Numbered from the stretch's first letter, positions 34,165 to 43,260 are shown. The stretch: 45,978 bases of DNA from an uncultured Prevotellaceae bacterium (GCA_947176535.1 CAMWQU010000018.1:1-45978), one strand, 5' to 3'. Notes: a model not told the origin generated them from the letters alone. Translations and numbers: made by a program.

Positions 34165-34195
34165 CAAAGTTACAAAAAAGCAGGGGAAAAGTCAA
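34165..34195 (-). promoter_or_regulatory. Promoter of the proS operon (minus strand)
   Basis: On the minus strand, TTG (34195-34193), a 20-bp spacer and TAACTTTG (34172-34165) fit the Bacteroidetes form exactly. It ends 33 bp before the proS start, in the gap between proS and the GHL10 gene. Confidence 0.75.
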
Positions 34196-34272
34196 ATCTA
34201 TCGGCACTTTTCCGAGGGGTATTCCGCTTGCAGTCACCGTCCTTTACCGAAAAAAGTTTAGTTTCCGCCGTC

Positions 34273-35838
34273 CTATCTCCGTTTTTCCGTCAGTCCGGCT
34301 TTTACGGGCCGACCGAGCGGATTCAAGGGGATTCGTTTCGGAGCTTCCTGTTGTGAGAAATTCAGTTGTGCGGCTTCGCTCTCGTTTCCACAGCGGTCGA
34401 TGGCCGTCACGGCCAAGTTGAGGCCATAGCCTAGAAATGTTCTGAGATTGAATGTGTAATGAGGGGCGGGTAGCAACGTGGCGATAAGGTTTTCGGGCTG
34501 TTCGGTGTCCACGGGGAACGACGACGAAGCGTAGATGTTGTAACGAACCGTCCCGGGACTGTCATCGGCCGATGGCGACCAACGGAGTTCGCCCATTTCT
34601 CCGTTAGCGTCCGGTAACGTGAATCCTTCGGGCTTCTGCGGGGCGATGCTGTCGAGCCATTCGTAGGTCGGCGGCAGAGCCGGATAGGCATAGAAGTTGT
34701 CGCGCAACCAGTCGTAGATACCCTTCGTGTTGTCTGTCAGAAAACGACAACGGAAGAAAGCCTGTCCCGCAAGTCCCCGTCGGCGCAGGTAGTGCAGCTC
34801 CCGGGTGATGACGCTTATATCCCAGTCTTTCTCCCGGGGATGCAGAAAATAAATGCCCAGTCCCGGTGCCACGTGCCGGCCGCTGGCTCCCTCCTGCCAA
34901 TCGGCGGCAAAGGGGTAGAAGTGGTCGCCCGTGAAGTACATCATGGGGTAGAGGGCATCCTGAATGCCTTCTTCCAACCAGCCTTGCGCATCCTGAAAGA
35001 CAGTGTTGTAGCAGTTCCAGCCCTTACTGCTGTATCGCTGTGTATCGCGGTATTTCCCTACGGGACTTGACGACATCTTCACCCACGGCTTCCGGGCCTT
35101 CACCTCCTGATAGAGGCGGCGCACAATGCGTGTGATGTTCTCCCGTCGCCAACTTTCTTTGATTTGTCCTTTGCCGTACCTCTTATACGTTGCGCCGTCC
35201 GGGAACGAATATGCGTTTTCCGGATAGCGGATGTAGTCGAAGTGGATGCCGTCAATGTCGTATTTGTCGATGAAATCGGCCAAAATAGCAGATAGGTAAT
35301 CGGCAGAACCGGGCAAACCGGGGTCGAGATAATACTGCCCGTTGTGTTTCTTCAGTAGTTCCGGATGTGTGTGGAGCAGCGACTTCTTGCCCATCCGCTT
35401 CCCCATCTCCGGCTTAAAGGCCGGAATGGTTACAACCCACGCATGCAGTTCCATGCCTCGGCGGTGTGTCTCCTCAATGGCAAAAGCCAGCGGGTCGTAG
35501 CCCGGCGAACGGCCATAGGTGCCCGTGAGGCAGGCATCCCACGGTTCCAGTTCCGAGGGATAAATCACGCTGCCCCGAATGCGCGTCTGAAAAAGCACCG
35601 TGTTTATGTTGGCCCGCTTGAGGCGGTCGAGCAATACGCATAGCTCCTGCTTCTGCAATTCGGCATCGAGGGGCGACTTTGCCTTTGTCTGCGGCCAGTC
35701 CAGACCACTCAATGTGGTCAGCCACACGGCGCGCAATTCGCGCTTGGGCCGTTGCGCCGTGGTGTCCCATAGCTCCTGTGAGCGAACTGTGGAGACGACG
35801 ATGCTGAATACTAAAAGAGTTGCCGCTATGCGTTTCAT
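34273..35838 (-). CDS. Glycosyl hydrolase-like protein, GHL10 family (PF02638)
   Basis: 521-aa secreted protein. A signal peptide (MKRIAATLLVFSIVVSTVRSQ) is followed by the GHL10 TIM barrel: RELRAVWLTTLSGLDWP, RANINTVLFQTRIRGSVIYPSE, DIDGIHFDYIRYP with a likely catalytic Asp (FDYIRYP), and KPWVKMSSSPVG. The C-terminal part (from about residue 415) is a fibronectin-type fold (SPGTVRYNIYASSSF and the following strands). It probably cleaves an alpha- or beta-linked glycan outside the inner membrane; the true substrate of this family in Bacteroides is not established to my knowledge. It sits upstream of, and on the same strand as, the proS operon but with a separate promoter region. Confidence 0.88.
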   Translation of the reverse strand: MKRIAATLLVFSIVVSTVRSQELWDTTAQRPKRELRAVWLTTLSGLDWPQTKAKSPLDAELQKQELCVLLDRLKRANINTVLFQTRIRGSVIYPSELEPWDACLTGTYGRSPGYDPLAFAIEETHRRGMELHAWVVTIPAFKPEMGKRMGKKSLLHTHPELLKKHNGQYYLDPGLPGSADYLSAILADFIDKYDIDGIHFDYIRYPENAYSFPDGATYKRYGKGQIKESWRRENITRIVRRLYQEVKARKPWVKMSSSPVGKYRDTQRYSSKGWNCYNTVFQDAQGWLEEGIQDALYPMMYFTGDHFYPFAADWQEGASGRHVAPGLGIYFLHPREKDWDISVITRELHYLRRRGLAGQAFFRCRFLTDNTKGIYDWLRDNFYAYPALPPTYEWLDSIAPQKPEGFTLPDANGEMGELRWSPSADDSPGTVRYNIYASSSFPVDTEQPENLIATLLPAPHYTFNLRTFLGYGLNLAVTAIDRCGNESEAAQLNFSQQEAPKRIPLNPLGRPVKAGLTEKRR

Positions 35839-35843
35839 GTAGG

Positions 35844-35851
35844 CAAATTTA
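35844..35851 (-). promoter_or_regulatory. Candidate -7 box of the GHL10 gene
   Basis: TAAATTTG on the minus strand, only 5 bp upstream of the ATG at 35838. If used, transcription would begin at or very near the start codon (leaderless mRNA). No TTG at the right spacing, so this is weak. Confidence 0.35.
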
Positions 35852-36007
35852 CATAAAAATCCTGAGAATACGATGCCTATGGGCTAAAAAACATTTTATA
35901 GCAGTAGTTCGGGATTTCCGAACAACTGAGTTTTTCTTGCCGTATCCTTCCCTTGGAAGAAAATATGTTACTTGGCTCTTAATGATACTCCCTATGAAGC
36001 TTGAAAA

Positions 36008-36095
36008 ATAAGACGCCTGTCTTTCACCGATAAGACGCCCGTCTTTTACCGATAAGACGCCCGTCTTTTACCGATAAGACGCCCGTCTTATATTT
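36008..36095. repeat. Four tandem 22-bp palindromic repeats upstream of the HU-like gene
   Basis: Four units of 22 bp (36008-36029, 36030-36051, 36052-36073, 36074-36095), each with an inner palindrome aagacg(c/c)cgtctt. The middle two are identical (ataagacgcccgtcttttac followed by cg); the first differs at a few bases and the last ends in ...cttatatttg, in which TATATTTG (36089-36096) fits a -7 box. Even 22-bp (two-turn) spacing puts all palindromes on one face of the helix. This looks like an operator array; the binding protein is unknown. The rest of 35839-36238 holds only this array, the promoter at 36167 and the candidate -7 box at 35844. Confidence 0.8.
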
Positions 36096-36166
36096 GTAGG
36101 GTGATTGTCCTATGAACGGATAATGCCTGACTGTGGAGAAAAATGCTCAGAAGAGGAGCGAAAAGT

Positions 36167-36197
36167 TTGCACGGGAAGAGAAAAATACCTAATTTTG
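36167..36197 (+). promoter_or_regulatory. Promoter of the HU-like gene
   Basis: TTG at 36167-36169, a 20-bp spacer and TAATTTTG at 36190-36197 fit the Bacteroidetes form. It ends 41 bp before the ATG and lies 71 bp after the palindromic array. Confidence 0.7.
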
Positions 36198-36238
36198 CTC
36201 GCAAACCAATTTCTGATAATCTAAATAAAAGTAAACTT

Positions 36239-36697
36239 ATGGCTATAAATTATAGTTTGATGACGAGGTCTACCAATCCTGCGGACAAGAGTGCCAAATG
36301 GTTGGTGTATGCCTCGGCCCAGAGTAACGAGACCGTGACGACGCGCGACATTGCCGACCATCTGGCCAGTCACGGTTCACCCTTTTCGGTCGGCACCATC
36401 GTCGGTCTGTTGCAGGATGCGCAGAAGTGCATCATGGAACATCTGGAGCGCGGCGACCGTGTAGACCTTGGCGACCTTGGGGCGTTCTTCACGACCCTTG
36501 CCAGTCATGGCGCGCCGTCGGCCGAGGAATTTACGCCGGCACTCATCAAGAGTGTGAATCTGCGTTGGCGGCCGTCGAAAAAGATGGCGCAGCGCATACA
36601 GCGTGTGGAGTTGCGCGAGGTGGCCACCCGTGCCCGGCAGCGCAGTGTCCGACAGACCATGAAGGAAGACCTCAACAAGGAGATAGAGAACTCGTAG
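36239..36697 (+). CDS. HU-family DNA-binding protein (Bacteroidetes HU-like)
   Basis: 152-aa protein; ATG 36239 (MAINYSLMTRSTNPADKSAKW) is the usual start of this HU group, whose first 20 residues are an N-terminal extension beyond classic HU. The HU core has TTRDIADHLASHGSPFSVGTIVGLLQDAQKCIMEHLERGDRVDLGDLGAFF, where the GDRV(D/E)LGDLGxF strand is diagnostic, and a DNA-binding arm region follows (SVNLRWRPSKK). The basic C-terminal tail (RVELREVATRARQRSVRQ) is longer than in HU. A nucleoid-associated role is likely. It is monocistronic behind a strong promoter and a palindromic array, so its dosage may be tightly regulated. Confidence 0.9.
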   Translation: MAINYSLMTRSTNPADKSAKWLVYASAQSNETVTTRDIADHLASHGSPFSVGTIVGLLQDAQKCIMEHLERGDRVDLGDLGAFFTTLASHGAPSAEEFTPALIKSVNLRWRPSKKMAQRIQRVELREVATRARQRSVRQTMKEDLNKEIENS

Positions 36698-36715
36698 TGC
36701 GATGGGCCGTTTCTT

Positions 36716-36765
36716 ATGAGATGCCGCTTTCTTTGCTACAGACGGAGCGGCCGGCGGCGTCTCAT
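36716..36765. terminator. Candidate bidirectional hairpin between HU-like gene and SemiSWEET
   Basis: atgagatgccgc (36716-36727) pairs with gcggcgtctcat (36754-36765), 12 bp with one G-U, loop 26 nt. It lies between the convergent genes and overlaps the SemiSWEET stop codon. The long loop makes it less certain as a terminator. Confidence 0.4.
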
Positions 36766-37052
36766 TTTCGGCCTTTCCGGAAGTAGTCGTTGTATATCTT
36801 GATACTGAAGATGATGACGCTGCATACCGTGGTGATGAAGTTGGTGATGAACAGGAAGATGCCGTTGCGGCCGAGCATGACTCCCTGAATCATGAAGCAG
36901 ATGCCCCCGATGGCCGTCATCAGAAACGTAGGCAGGGCAATGTCGTCGGTCTTTTGGGTTCGTATGGTGCGGATGGCCTGAGGCAGATAGCCCAAAATCA
37001 GTCCGATGCTGGCTATCGTTCCGCAGATGTTGAAGAAAAACTGATGTTCCAT
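36762..37052 (-). CDS. SemiSWEET-type sugar transporter
   Basis: 96-aa three-helix membrane protein; ATG 37052 (MEHQFFFNICGTIASIG) is preferred to a TTG upstream that lies inside the -7 box. The PQ-loop signature is GYLPQAIRTIRTQKTDDIALP, followed by GGICFMIQGVMLGRNGIFLFITNF and VCSVIIFSIKIYNDYF. SemiSWEETs dimerise to form a small sugar channel in the inner membrane. Its usual length (85-100 aa) fits. Transport substrate not known here. Confidence 0.85.
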   Translation of the reverse strand: MEHQFFFNICGTIASIGLILGYLPQAIRTIRTQKTDDIALPTFLMTAIGGICFMIQGVMLGRNGIFLFITNFITTVCSVIIFSIKIYNDYFRKGRK

Positions 37053-37079
37053 AGTCGTTGTTTTTACGTGCTTGTGCTG

Positions 37080-37087
37080 CAAAGGTA
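37080..37087 (-). promoter_or_regulatory. Candidate -7 box of the SemiSWEET gene
   Basis: TACCTTTG on the minus strand, 27 bp before the ATG at 37052. A GTG where TTG would be expected at the -33 spot makes it a partial match. Confidence 0.5.
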
Positions 37088-37166
37088 AGTATTAAATCGA
37101 CATTCGCCACCATACAGGGGGATTAAAATTTACTTGTCGCCCGCACCGGAATTGTAAATAAATTTG

Positions 37167-37174
37167 TATCTTTG
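37167..37174 (+). promoter_or_regulatory. Candidate -7 box of the NhaC-like gene
   Basis: TATCTTTG, 26 bp before the nhaC-like ATG at 37201. No TTG at the ideal spacing. Confidence 0.5.
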
Positions 37175-37200
37175 TGGGGAAAAGGTGTAACGTGTAACAA

Positions 37201-38508
37201 ATGAACGATAGTAATTTGTCCGATAACAGTTTCCTTAAAGGTTGGTTGGCCCTGTCGCCGTTGTTGGTGTTTCTCGCTTTCTATTTAGTGTTCAGTCTGC
37301 TGACGAACGACTTCTACAGCGTGCCCATTACGGTGGCTTTCATGGTGGCCTCGGCATACTCGTTATGCCTGCTGCGGGGTATGTCGCTCGACGAGCGCAT
37401 AAAAGTCTATTCCAAGGGTGCGGCCCATTCGCGCCTGCTCATGATGGTGTGGATATTCATCCTTGCGGGAGCCTTTGCCCACTCGGCCCGGCAGATGGGA
37501 GCCATTCAGGCCACGGTGGACTTATGTCTGTGGGCCTTGCCGTCGCAGTTGCTGCTGGCCGGGCTGTTTCTGGCCGCCTGCTTCATATCGCTCAGTGTGG
37601 GTACGAGCGTGGGCACCATTGTGGCCCTCGTTCCCATTGCTACGGGTATTGCGGGAGAGATACCGCAACTTTCCGTCCCCTTTGTCGTTGCAGTGGTTGT
37701 GGGCGGAGCCTATTTCGGAGATAATCTTTCTTTTATTTCCGACACCACCATTGTGGCTACGCAGACACAGGGTTGCCGCATGAGCGATAAATTCCGGTTG
37801 AATGCCCGCATCGTGGTGCCGGCAGCTCTGGTCGTTTTGGTTTTCTACGTGCTTGTCGGGCGTGATGTGCAGATTGTCCGCGCTGCCCCGTCGGTCGATT
37901 GGCTGCTGGTGGTTCCCTACCTCATCGTGCTGCTCACAGCCTTGTTGGGCATGAACGTAATGATGGTGCTGACGTTGGGCATCTTCTCTACGGGCATCAT
38001 CGGCATGGCCCGTGGCAGTTACCGCTTCTACGAGTGGCTGACGGCGATGGGAGAGGGTATTCTGGGCATGGGCGAACTGATTATCGTTACGCTCATGGCG
38101 GCCGGTCTGGTGGGAGTCATCCGCCGGTTGGGCGGCATCGACTTCATTCTTCATGCGCTTACGCGCCGCATTTCGGGAAAGCGCGGGGCCGAACTGAGCA
38201 TTGCCGGTCTTGTCGTGTTCACCAATTTCTGTACGGCCAATAATACCATCGCCATCCTTACGGTAGGCGACCTCGCCAAGGACATCTCGCAGCGGTTCGG
38301 CATAGACCCGCGTCGCTCGGCCAGCATTCTCGACACGTTCTCCTGTTTTGCTCAGGGCATCATTCCGTATGGGGCGCAGATGCTCATGGCCGGCAGTCTG
38401 GCGATGGTGAATCCCATAGAGATAATTCCCTATCTCTATTACCCGTTTGTCATGGGCCTGTTCATGCTCGGAGCCATTCTTCTCCGCTATCCGCGTAAAT
38501 ATATGTAA
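37201..38508 (+). CDS. Na+/H+ antiporter, NhaC family
   Basis: 435-aa membrane protein with about 12 spans. Family features are TSVGTIVALVPIATGIAG, GGAYFGDNLSFISDTTIVATQTQG (a conserved acidic GDNLSPISDTT motif) and FCTANNTIAILTVGDLAKDI. It exchanges Na+ for H+ across the inner membrane, important for pH and salt balance and for sodium-driven processes. It lies 8 bp before rsmG, so the two may be cotranscribed. Confidence 0.9.
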   Translation: MNDSNLSDNSFLKGWLALSPLLVFLAFYLVFSLLTNDFYSVPITVAFMVASAYSLCLLRGMSLDERIKVYSKGAAHSRLLMMVWIFILAGAFAHSARQMGAIQATVDLCLWALPSQLLLAGLFLAACFISLSVGTSVGTIVALVPIATGIAGEIPQLSVPFVVAVVVGGAYFGDNLSFISDTTIVATQTQGCRMSDKFRLNARIVVPAALVVLVFYVLVGRDVQIVRAAPSVDWLLVVPYLIVLLTALLGMNVMMVLTLGIFSTGIIGMARGSYRFYEWLTAMGEGILGMGELIIVTLMAAGLVGVIRRLGGIDFILHALTRRISGKRGAELSIAGLVVFTNFCTANNTIAILTVGDLAKDISQRFGIDPRRSASILDTFSCFAQGIIPYGAQMLMAGSLAMVNPIEIIPYLYYPFVMGLFMLGAILLRYPRKYM

Positions 38509-38516
38509 GTAATGAT

Positions 38517-39137
38517 ATGGAACTGATAACGAAGTATTTTCCTCATCTGTCCGAGAGGCAGCAGTCGCAATTCCGGCAGCTCGATGAACTGTATCGCGAC
38601 TGGAATGCGAAAATCAATGTGATTTCGCGGAAAGACATTGATAACCTCTATGAACATCACGTTCTGCATTCGCTGGCGATTGCCGAATATGTCTCTTTCC
38701 GGCCCGGTACGCGGGTGATGGATCTCGGCACGGGAGGCGGTTTTCCGGGCATACCTCTGGCCATTCTGTTTCCCGAGGTGCATTTCCATCTGGTGGATAG
38801 CACCAAAAAGAAAATCCTCGTGTGTACCGAGGTGGCCCGGGCCTTGGACTTGCAGAATGTCACTACACGCTGGTGCCGTGCCGAGGAGGAACGGAATAAA
38901 TTCGACTACGTGGTCTCCCGGGCTGTCATGCCTCTGGAAGACTTGGTGAAGATATGCCGGAAGAATGTTTCCACGGAGATGAAAAATGCTCTGCCCAACG
39001 GCTTAATCTGTCTGAAGGGGGGAGAACTGGCCGGCGAGACCTACCCCCTGCGTCATGTGGCCGAGGTGGTTGCCGTGTCCGATTATTTCAGTGAACTTTA
39101 TTTTGAAACGAAGAAAATCGTTTATCTGCCGCTATGA
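38517..39137 (+). CDS. rsmG: 16S rRNA (guanine-527 N7) methyltransferase RsmG
   Basis: 206-aa SAM-dependent methyltransferase. The N-terminal part (FRQLDELYRDWNAKINVISRKDIDNLYEHHVLHSLAI) and the SAM-binding loop LGTGGGFPGIPLAILFP are specific to RsmG (GidB); VDSTKKKILVC follows. It methylates G527 of 16S rRNA. The next gene begins in an ATGA overlap with its stop codon. Loss of this gene is known to give low-level streptomycin resistance in other bacteria. Confidence 0.95.
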   Translation: MELITKYFPHLSERQQSQFRQLDELYRDWNAKINVISRKDIDNLYEHHVLHSLAIAEYVSFRPGTRVMDLGTGGGFPGIPLAILFPEVHFHLVDSTKKKILVCTEVARALDLQNVTTRWCRAEEERNKFDYVVSRAVMPLEDLVKICRKNVSTEMKNALPNGLICLKGGELAGETYPLRHVAEVVAVSDYFSELYFETKKIVYLPL

Positions 39138-39775
39138 TACAAATCAAACGTTTTGTGACCAACCCGATTGGTGAGAATTGCTATCTCGTGTGGGACGATA
39201 CCCTTGCGTGTGCTGTCATAGACTGCGGCGCATGGGGCGAAGACAAGGAGACGAAAATAGCCCGTTTTATCGAAGAAAATCATCTTGTCCCCACGTTGTC
39301 TTTGCAGACCCACATGCACTTCGACCATATACTGGGGCTCCACTTTCTGCATCGCACTTACGGCCTCCGTCCCCTCTGTCATGCCGGAGAAAGACCGATT
39401 TACGATGCGGCCGCAGGTATGGCCCGCGATTGGTTCGGCCTTCTGATTCCGGAACCTCTGGTGCCTGTGGAACGCTTTCTCGCACATGAGGAGGAACTCC
39501 GCTTCGGCAGCACGTATCTGCGTGTGATTCATACGCCGGGACATACCCCCGGGAGCGTTATGTTCTATCAGCCGGACGAGAAGGTGCTCTTCAGTGGCGA
39601 CACCTTGTTTCAGGGGAGCGTGGGGCGCACCGACACTCCGGGCGGCGATATGGAACAGGAGATAACGGCACTTCGCGAACGAGTGCTTACGTTGAGCGAT
39701 GACGTGGTCGTTTATCCCGGTCACGGCCCGTCCACGACGATTGGCGACGAGCGTCTGCACAATCCTTACCTGTGA
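39134..39775 (+). CDS. MBL-fold hydrolase (glyoxalase II-like)
   Basis: 213-aa metallo-beta-lactamase-fold protein with the metal motif THMHFDH (HxHxDH) and additional ligands HTPGHTPGS, FSGDTLFQGSVGRTD and YPGHGP. It is closest in layout to single-domain glyoxalase II-like hydrolases (a thioester hydrolase); the precise substrate is not certain. ATGA overlap with rsmG makes them a translational pair. Confidence 0.88.
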   Translation: MIQIKRFVTNPIGENCYLVWDDTLACAVIDCGAWGEDKETKIARFIEENHLVPTLSLQTHMHFDHILGLHFLHRTYGLRPLCHAGERPIYDAAAGMARDWFGLLIPEPLVPVERFLAHEEELRFGSTYLRVIHTPGHTPGSVMFYQPDEKVLFSGDTLFQGSVGRTDTPGGDMEQEITALRERVLTLSDDVVVYPGHGPSTTIGDERLHNPYL

Positions 39776-39872
39776 TTCCCTGACGTCTCCGGCTTCATGC
39801 ACTTACTCCCGCCTTCCGGGATGATACTCAATTAAATATTGTTAATCCGTCGCTCGTGTCAAAGATTTGTTG

Positions 39873-39880
39873 TATCTTTG
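39873..39880 (+). promoter_or_regulatory. Candidate -7 box of the DUF2723 gene
   Basis: TATCTTTG, 41 bp before ATG 39922. Its position inside an apparent upstream extension of the frame supports the later ATG as the true start. No TTG at the ideal spacing. Confidence 0.5.
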
Positions 39881-39921
39881 CGCCTGCGAAAAAAGAAACC
39901 GAAAAAGAATTTCTAAAAGAC

Positions 39922-42900
39922 ATGAAACATTTCAGACTCATCGACAATGTGATGGGATGGCTGACATTCCTCATTGCCGCATTCGTCTATTGCAGTACCA
40001 TTGAGCCTACTGCCAGCTTCTGGGACTGTCCTGAGTTCATTACCACAGCGTACAAACTGGAAGTGGGGCACCCGCCCGGCGCACCGTTTTTCATGCTGAC
40101 GGGCAATCTGTTCACTCAACTGACCGATGACCCCACCAAAGTCGCTTACATGGTGAATACGATGTCGGCCCTGATGTCGGCGGCCTGCATCCTGTTCCTC
40201 TTCTGGAGCATAACCCATCTGACCCGGAAACTCGTCGGCGTGAAAGGGCAACTGGCAACTGTCGGCCAACTGATTACGGTGGAAGCCGCCGGTCTGGTAG
40301 GTGCTTTGGTTTATACGTTCTCCGATACGTTCTGGTTCTCGGCTGTCGAGGGCGAGGTGTATGCTTACAGCAGTCTGTTTACGGCACTGGTGTTCTGGCT
40401 TATCCTGAAGTGGGAAGAGCATGCCGACGAGCCTCACAGCGACCGCTGGCTTGTGCTTATCGCCTATCTGACCGGACTGTCTATCGGTGTCCATCTGCTG
40501 AACCTGCTTTGCCTGCCCGCCATCGTGCTGGTGTTCTACTATCGGAAATATCCGAATGCCAACCTGAAAGGCTCGCTTGTTGCGCTTTGCTGTTCTTTCG
40601 TGTTGGTGGCAGTTGTGCTGTACGGCATAGTGCCCGGTATCGTGAAAGTGGGCGGATGGTTTGAACTGTTCTTTGTGAACGTTCTCGGTCTTCCGTTCAA
40701 CACGGGACTGATAATTTATATCCTGTTGGCCATCACCTCCGTGATATGGGCCATCCGCGAGACGCACCGCGAGCAGCAGAACCGTATGTACATAACGATT
40801 TCGTATGTGCTGAGCGTGGGTATGCTGGGTATTCCTTTCTATGGTTACGGAGTGACCAGTGTGCTAATCGGTGTTGCGGTGCTGGGATTGCTTGTCTTCG
40901 TGCTTCGCCGCTGCAAGGATGAGAAGTTCCTTGTCAGCACCCGTGTGCTGAACACGTCGCTGCTCTGCATGCTCATGATTATGGTAGGCTATTCGTCGTA
41001 TGCTGTCATCGTCATACGTTCTACGGCCAACACGCCCATGGATCAGAACTCGCCGGAGGATATTTTCACTTTGGGTACTTATCTGAGCCGCGAGCAGTAT
41101 GGCGACCGTCCTCTGTTCTACGGCCCTGCTTACACCTCGCAGGTAAAAATGAAAGTGGAGGGCGACTATTGGGTACCCGTCTCCACAAAGGGAGCACCCG
41201 TCTATCAGCGCAAGGAGAAAAAGAGTGCCGATGAGCCGGATCGCTACGAGTTGGTGCGTTACAACATCAACTATGTGTACGGACAGAATATGCTGTTCCC
41301 GCGTATGTACAGCGACCGCCCCGAGCACAAGCAGGCCTATGAGGACTGGATGGGCGGAGTGAAAGGTCGTGATGTGGTGACGGAAGTGGCCGGGCGGACG
41401 GTGACTATCAAAATGCCTACGATGCTGGAGAACCTTCGTTTCTTCTTCTCCTATCAGATGAACTTCATGTACTGGCGCTACTTCATGTGGAACTTCGCCG
41501 GTCGTCAGAACGATATTCAGGGTAACGGAGAACTGGAGCATGGAAACTGGATAACGGGTATTCCTTGGCTCGATAAACTGCATTTGGGCGACCAAAGCAA
41601 GTTGCCTACCGAACTGCGCGAAAATAAGGGATATAACGTCTTCTATGCTCTGCCCCTGCTGCTCGGTCTGTTCGGCTTGTTCTGGCAAGTATACAAAAAG
41701 CAGCCCGGTGTACCCGGCAATGAAGCGAATACGGAAGGCGTGAAGCAGTTCTGGATTGTCTTCTTCCTCTTCTTCATGACGGGTATTGCTATTGTGGTTT
41801 ACCTCAATCAGACACCGATGCAGCCCCGTGAGCGCGACTATGCCTATGCCGGTTCGTTCTATGCGTATGCCATCTGGGTAGGTCTGGGTGTTGCGGCTGT
41901 GGCCGACTGGCTCAACCGATTCCTGAAGAAAGAGACTTTGGCAGCTCTCATTTCCTGTCTGTTCATCCTTGTGCCTTTACAGATGGCCAGTCAGACCTGG
42001 GACGACCACGACAGAAGCGGACGTTACACGTGTCGCGACTTCGGGCAGAACTATCTCCAGAGCATGCAACAGGAGGGCAATCCCATTATCTTCACCAACG
42101 GTGACAACGACACGTTCCCCTTATGGTACGGGCAGGAGACAGAGGGTACGCGTACCGATGCCCGTGTCTGCAACCTGTCCTATTTGCAGACCGACTGGTA
42201 CATCGACCAGATGAAGCGTCCGGCCTACGATTCGCCCTCGTTGCCTATCACGTGGAAGCGTATCGACTATGTCAGCGGAACACGTGAGGCGGTGAGTGTT
42301 TATCCCGATGCCATTAAGCAGGTGCAGGAGTATTACAAGGACGACCCCGATGCCTTGCAGGCCGCTTTGGGTGATAATCCCTATGAACTCTCGAATATCA
42401 TAGACCGTTGGATTCTGAACGGTGACCGCGACCTGCAGATTATCCCGACCGACAGCATCGTCATCACCATCGACAAGGAAGCCGTGCGCAAGAGCGGCAT
42501 GATGATTGCCGCCGACTCGATTCCCGATGTGATGCACATCTCACTGAAGGGGCGTAAGAACGTCTACAAGAGCGAACTGATGATGTACGAGATGCTGGCC
42601 CGCAGCAACTGGACACGTCCCCTTTATGTGGCCATCACCGTAGGACGCGACAACTATGGCAGTCTGGGCAAGAACTTTGTTCGTGAAGGACTGGTAGACC
42701 GTGTTACTCCGTTCAATACACAGGAGAGCGGGAAGACGCTGGACACGGAAAAGATGTATGACAACCTGATGAACCGTTTCAAGTTTGGCGGATTGGACAA
42801 CCCCGACATCTATATTGATGAAACCACCATGCGCATGTGCAATACCCATCGCCGGATTTTTGCCCAGTTGGGTCTTCAGTTGATGCGTGAGGGCAAGAAA

Positions 42901-43260
42901 GAGAAAGCCCGGAAGCTGATGGAGAAAGCTGAAAAAGCAATTCCCGCTTCTACGGTTCCCCATAGCTGGATGGGCGGTTCACTGGACATTGCCCGCGTAT
43001 GGCTGTCGCTCGGTAAGAACGGTAAGGGTGAGGCTATTGCTCAGGACGTGGCGCAGACCGCCTGCGAGTATCTCGACTGGTATCTGAGCCTGCCGCCTCA
43101 CTTTGCGAAAGCCTCGTCCTACGAAGTACGTTCCAACTTCTATACCCTGCAGGAAGCTCTCGAACTGCTTCAGATTGCCGCCTCCAAGCAAGTTGGTAAG
43201 TACGAGAAGGCACTCGACAGCTACTACGGGAGAATGTCTTACGTAACGGGCGACCGCTGA
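39922..43260 (+). CDS. DUF2723 membrane protein (putative protein O-glycosyltransferase-like)
   Basis: 1112-aa protein. The N-terminal half (to about residue 660) has around 12-14 membrane spans and the DUF2723 pattern EPTASFWDCPEFITTAYKLEVGHPPGAPFF, similar to protein O-mannosyltransferase-type GT-C enzymes: an acidic pair near the first span (WDCPEF) and the HPPGAP motif. The C-terminal half is soluble, with MEKAEKAIPASTVPHS-type helical repeats. I infer a membrane glycosyltransferase using a lipid-linked sugar, possibly for protein O-glycosylation, which is common in Bacteroidetes. ATG 39922 is chosen; the frame upstream contains a -7 box. It overlaps the next gene by 1 nt. Confidence 0.85.
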   Translation: MKHFRLIDNVMGWLTFLIAAFVYCSTIEPTASFWDCPEFITTAYKLEVGHPPGAPFFMLTGNLFTQLTDDPTKVAYMVNTMSALMSAACILFLFWSITHLTRKLVGVKGQLATVGQLITVEAAGLVGALVYTFSDTFWFSAVEGEVYAYSSLFTALVFWLILKWEEHADEPHSDRWLVLIAYLTGLSIGVHLLNLLCLPAIVLVFYYRKYPNANLKGSLVALCCSFVLVAVVLYGIVPGIVKVGGWFELFFVNVLGLPFNTGLIIYILLAITSVIWAIRETHREQQNRMYITISYVLSVGMLGIPFYGYGVTSVLIGVAVLGLLVFVLRRCKDEKFLVSTRVLNTSLLCMLMIMVGYSSYAVIVIRSTANTPMDQNSPEDIFTLGTYLSREQYGDRPLFYGPAYTSQVKMKVEGDYWVPVSTKGAPVYQRKEKKSADEPDRYELVRYNINYVYGQNMLFPRMYSDRPEHKQAYEDWMGGVKGRDVVTEVAGRTVTIKMPTMLENLRFFFSYQMNFMYWRYFMWNFAGRQNDIQGNGELEHGNWITGIPWLDKLHLGDQSKLPTELRENKGYNVFYALPLLLGLFGLFWQVYKKQPGVPGNEANTEGVKQFWIVFFLFFMTGIAIVVYLNQTPMQPRERDYAYAGSFYAYAIWVGLGVAAVADWLNRFLKKETLAALISCLFILVPLQMASQTWDDHDRSGRYTCRDFGQNYLQSMQQEGNPIIFTNGDNDTFPLWYGQETEGTRTDARVCNLSYLQTDWYIDQMKRPAYDSPSLPITWKRIDYVSGTREAVSVYPDAIKQVQEYYKDDPDALQAALGDNPYELSNIIDRWILNGDRDLQIIPTDSIVITIDKEAVRKSGMMIAADSIPDVMHISLKGRKNVYKSELMMYEMLARSNWTRPLYVAITVGRDNYGSLGKNFVREGLVDRVTPFNTQESGKTLDTEKMYDNLMNRFKFGGLDNPDIYIDETTMRMCNTHRRIFAQLGLQLMREGKKEKARKLMEKAEKAIPASTVPHSWMGGSLDIARVWLSLGKNGKGEAIAQDVAQTACEYLDWYLSLPPHFAKASSYEVRSNFYTLQEALELLQIAASKQVGKYEKALDSYYGRMSYVTGDR

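Noticed and set aside
36008..36095. CRISPR array
   Set aside because: The 22-bp units are directly adjacent with no spacers, and no cas gene is nearby. Same for the 22-bp units at 26967-27032.
39856..39921. N-terminal extension of the DUF2723 protein starting at GTG 39856
   Set aside because: It contains a -7 promoter box and no hydrophobic or conserved sequence; ATG 39922 starts the conserved part.
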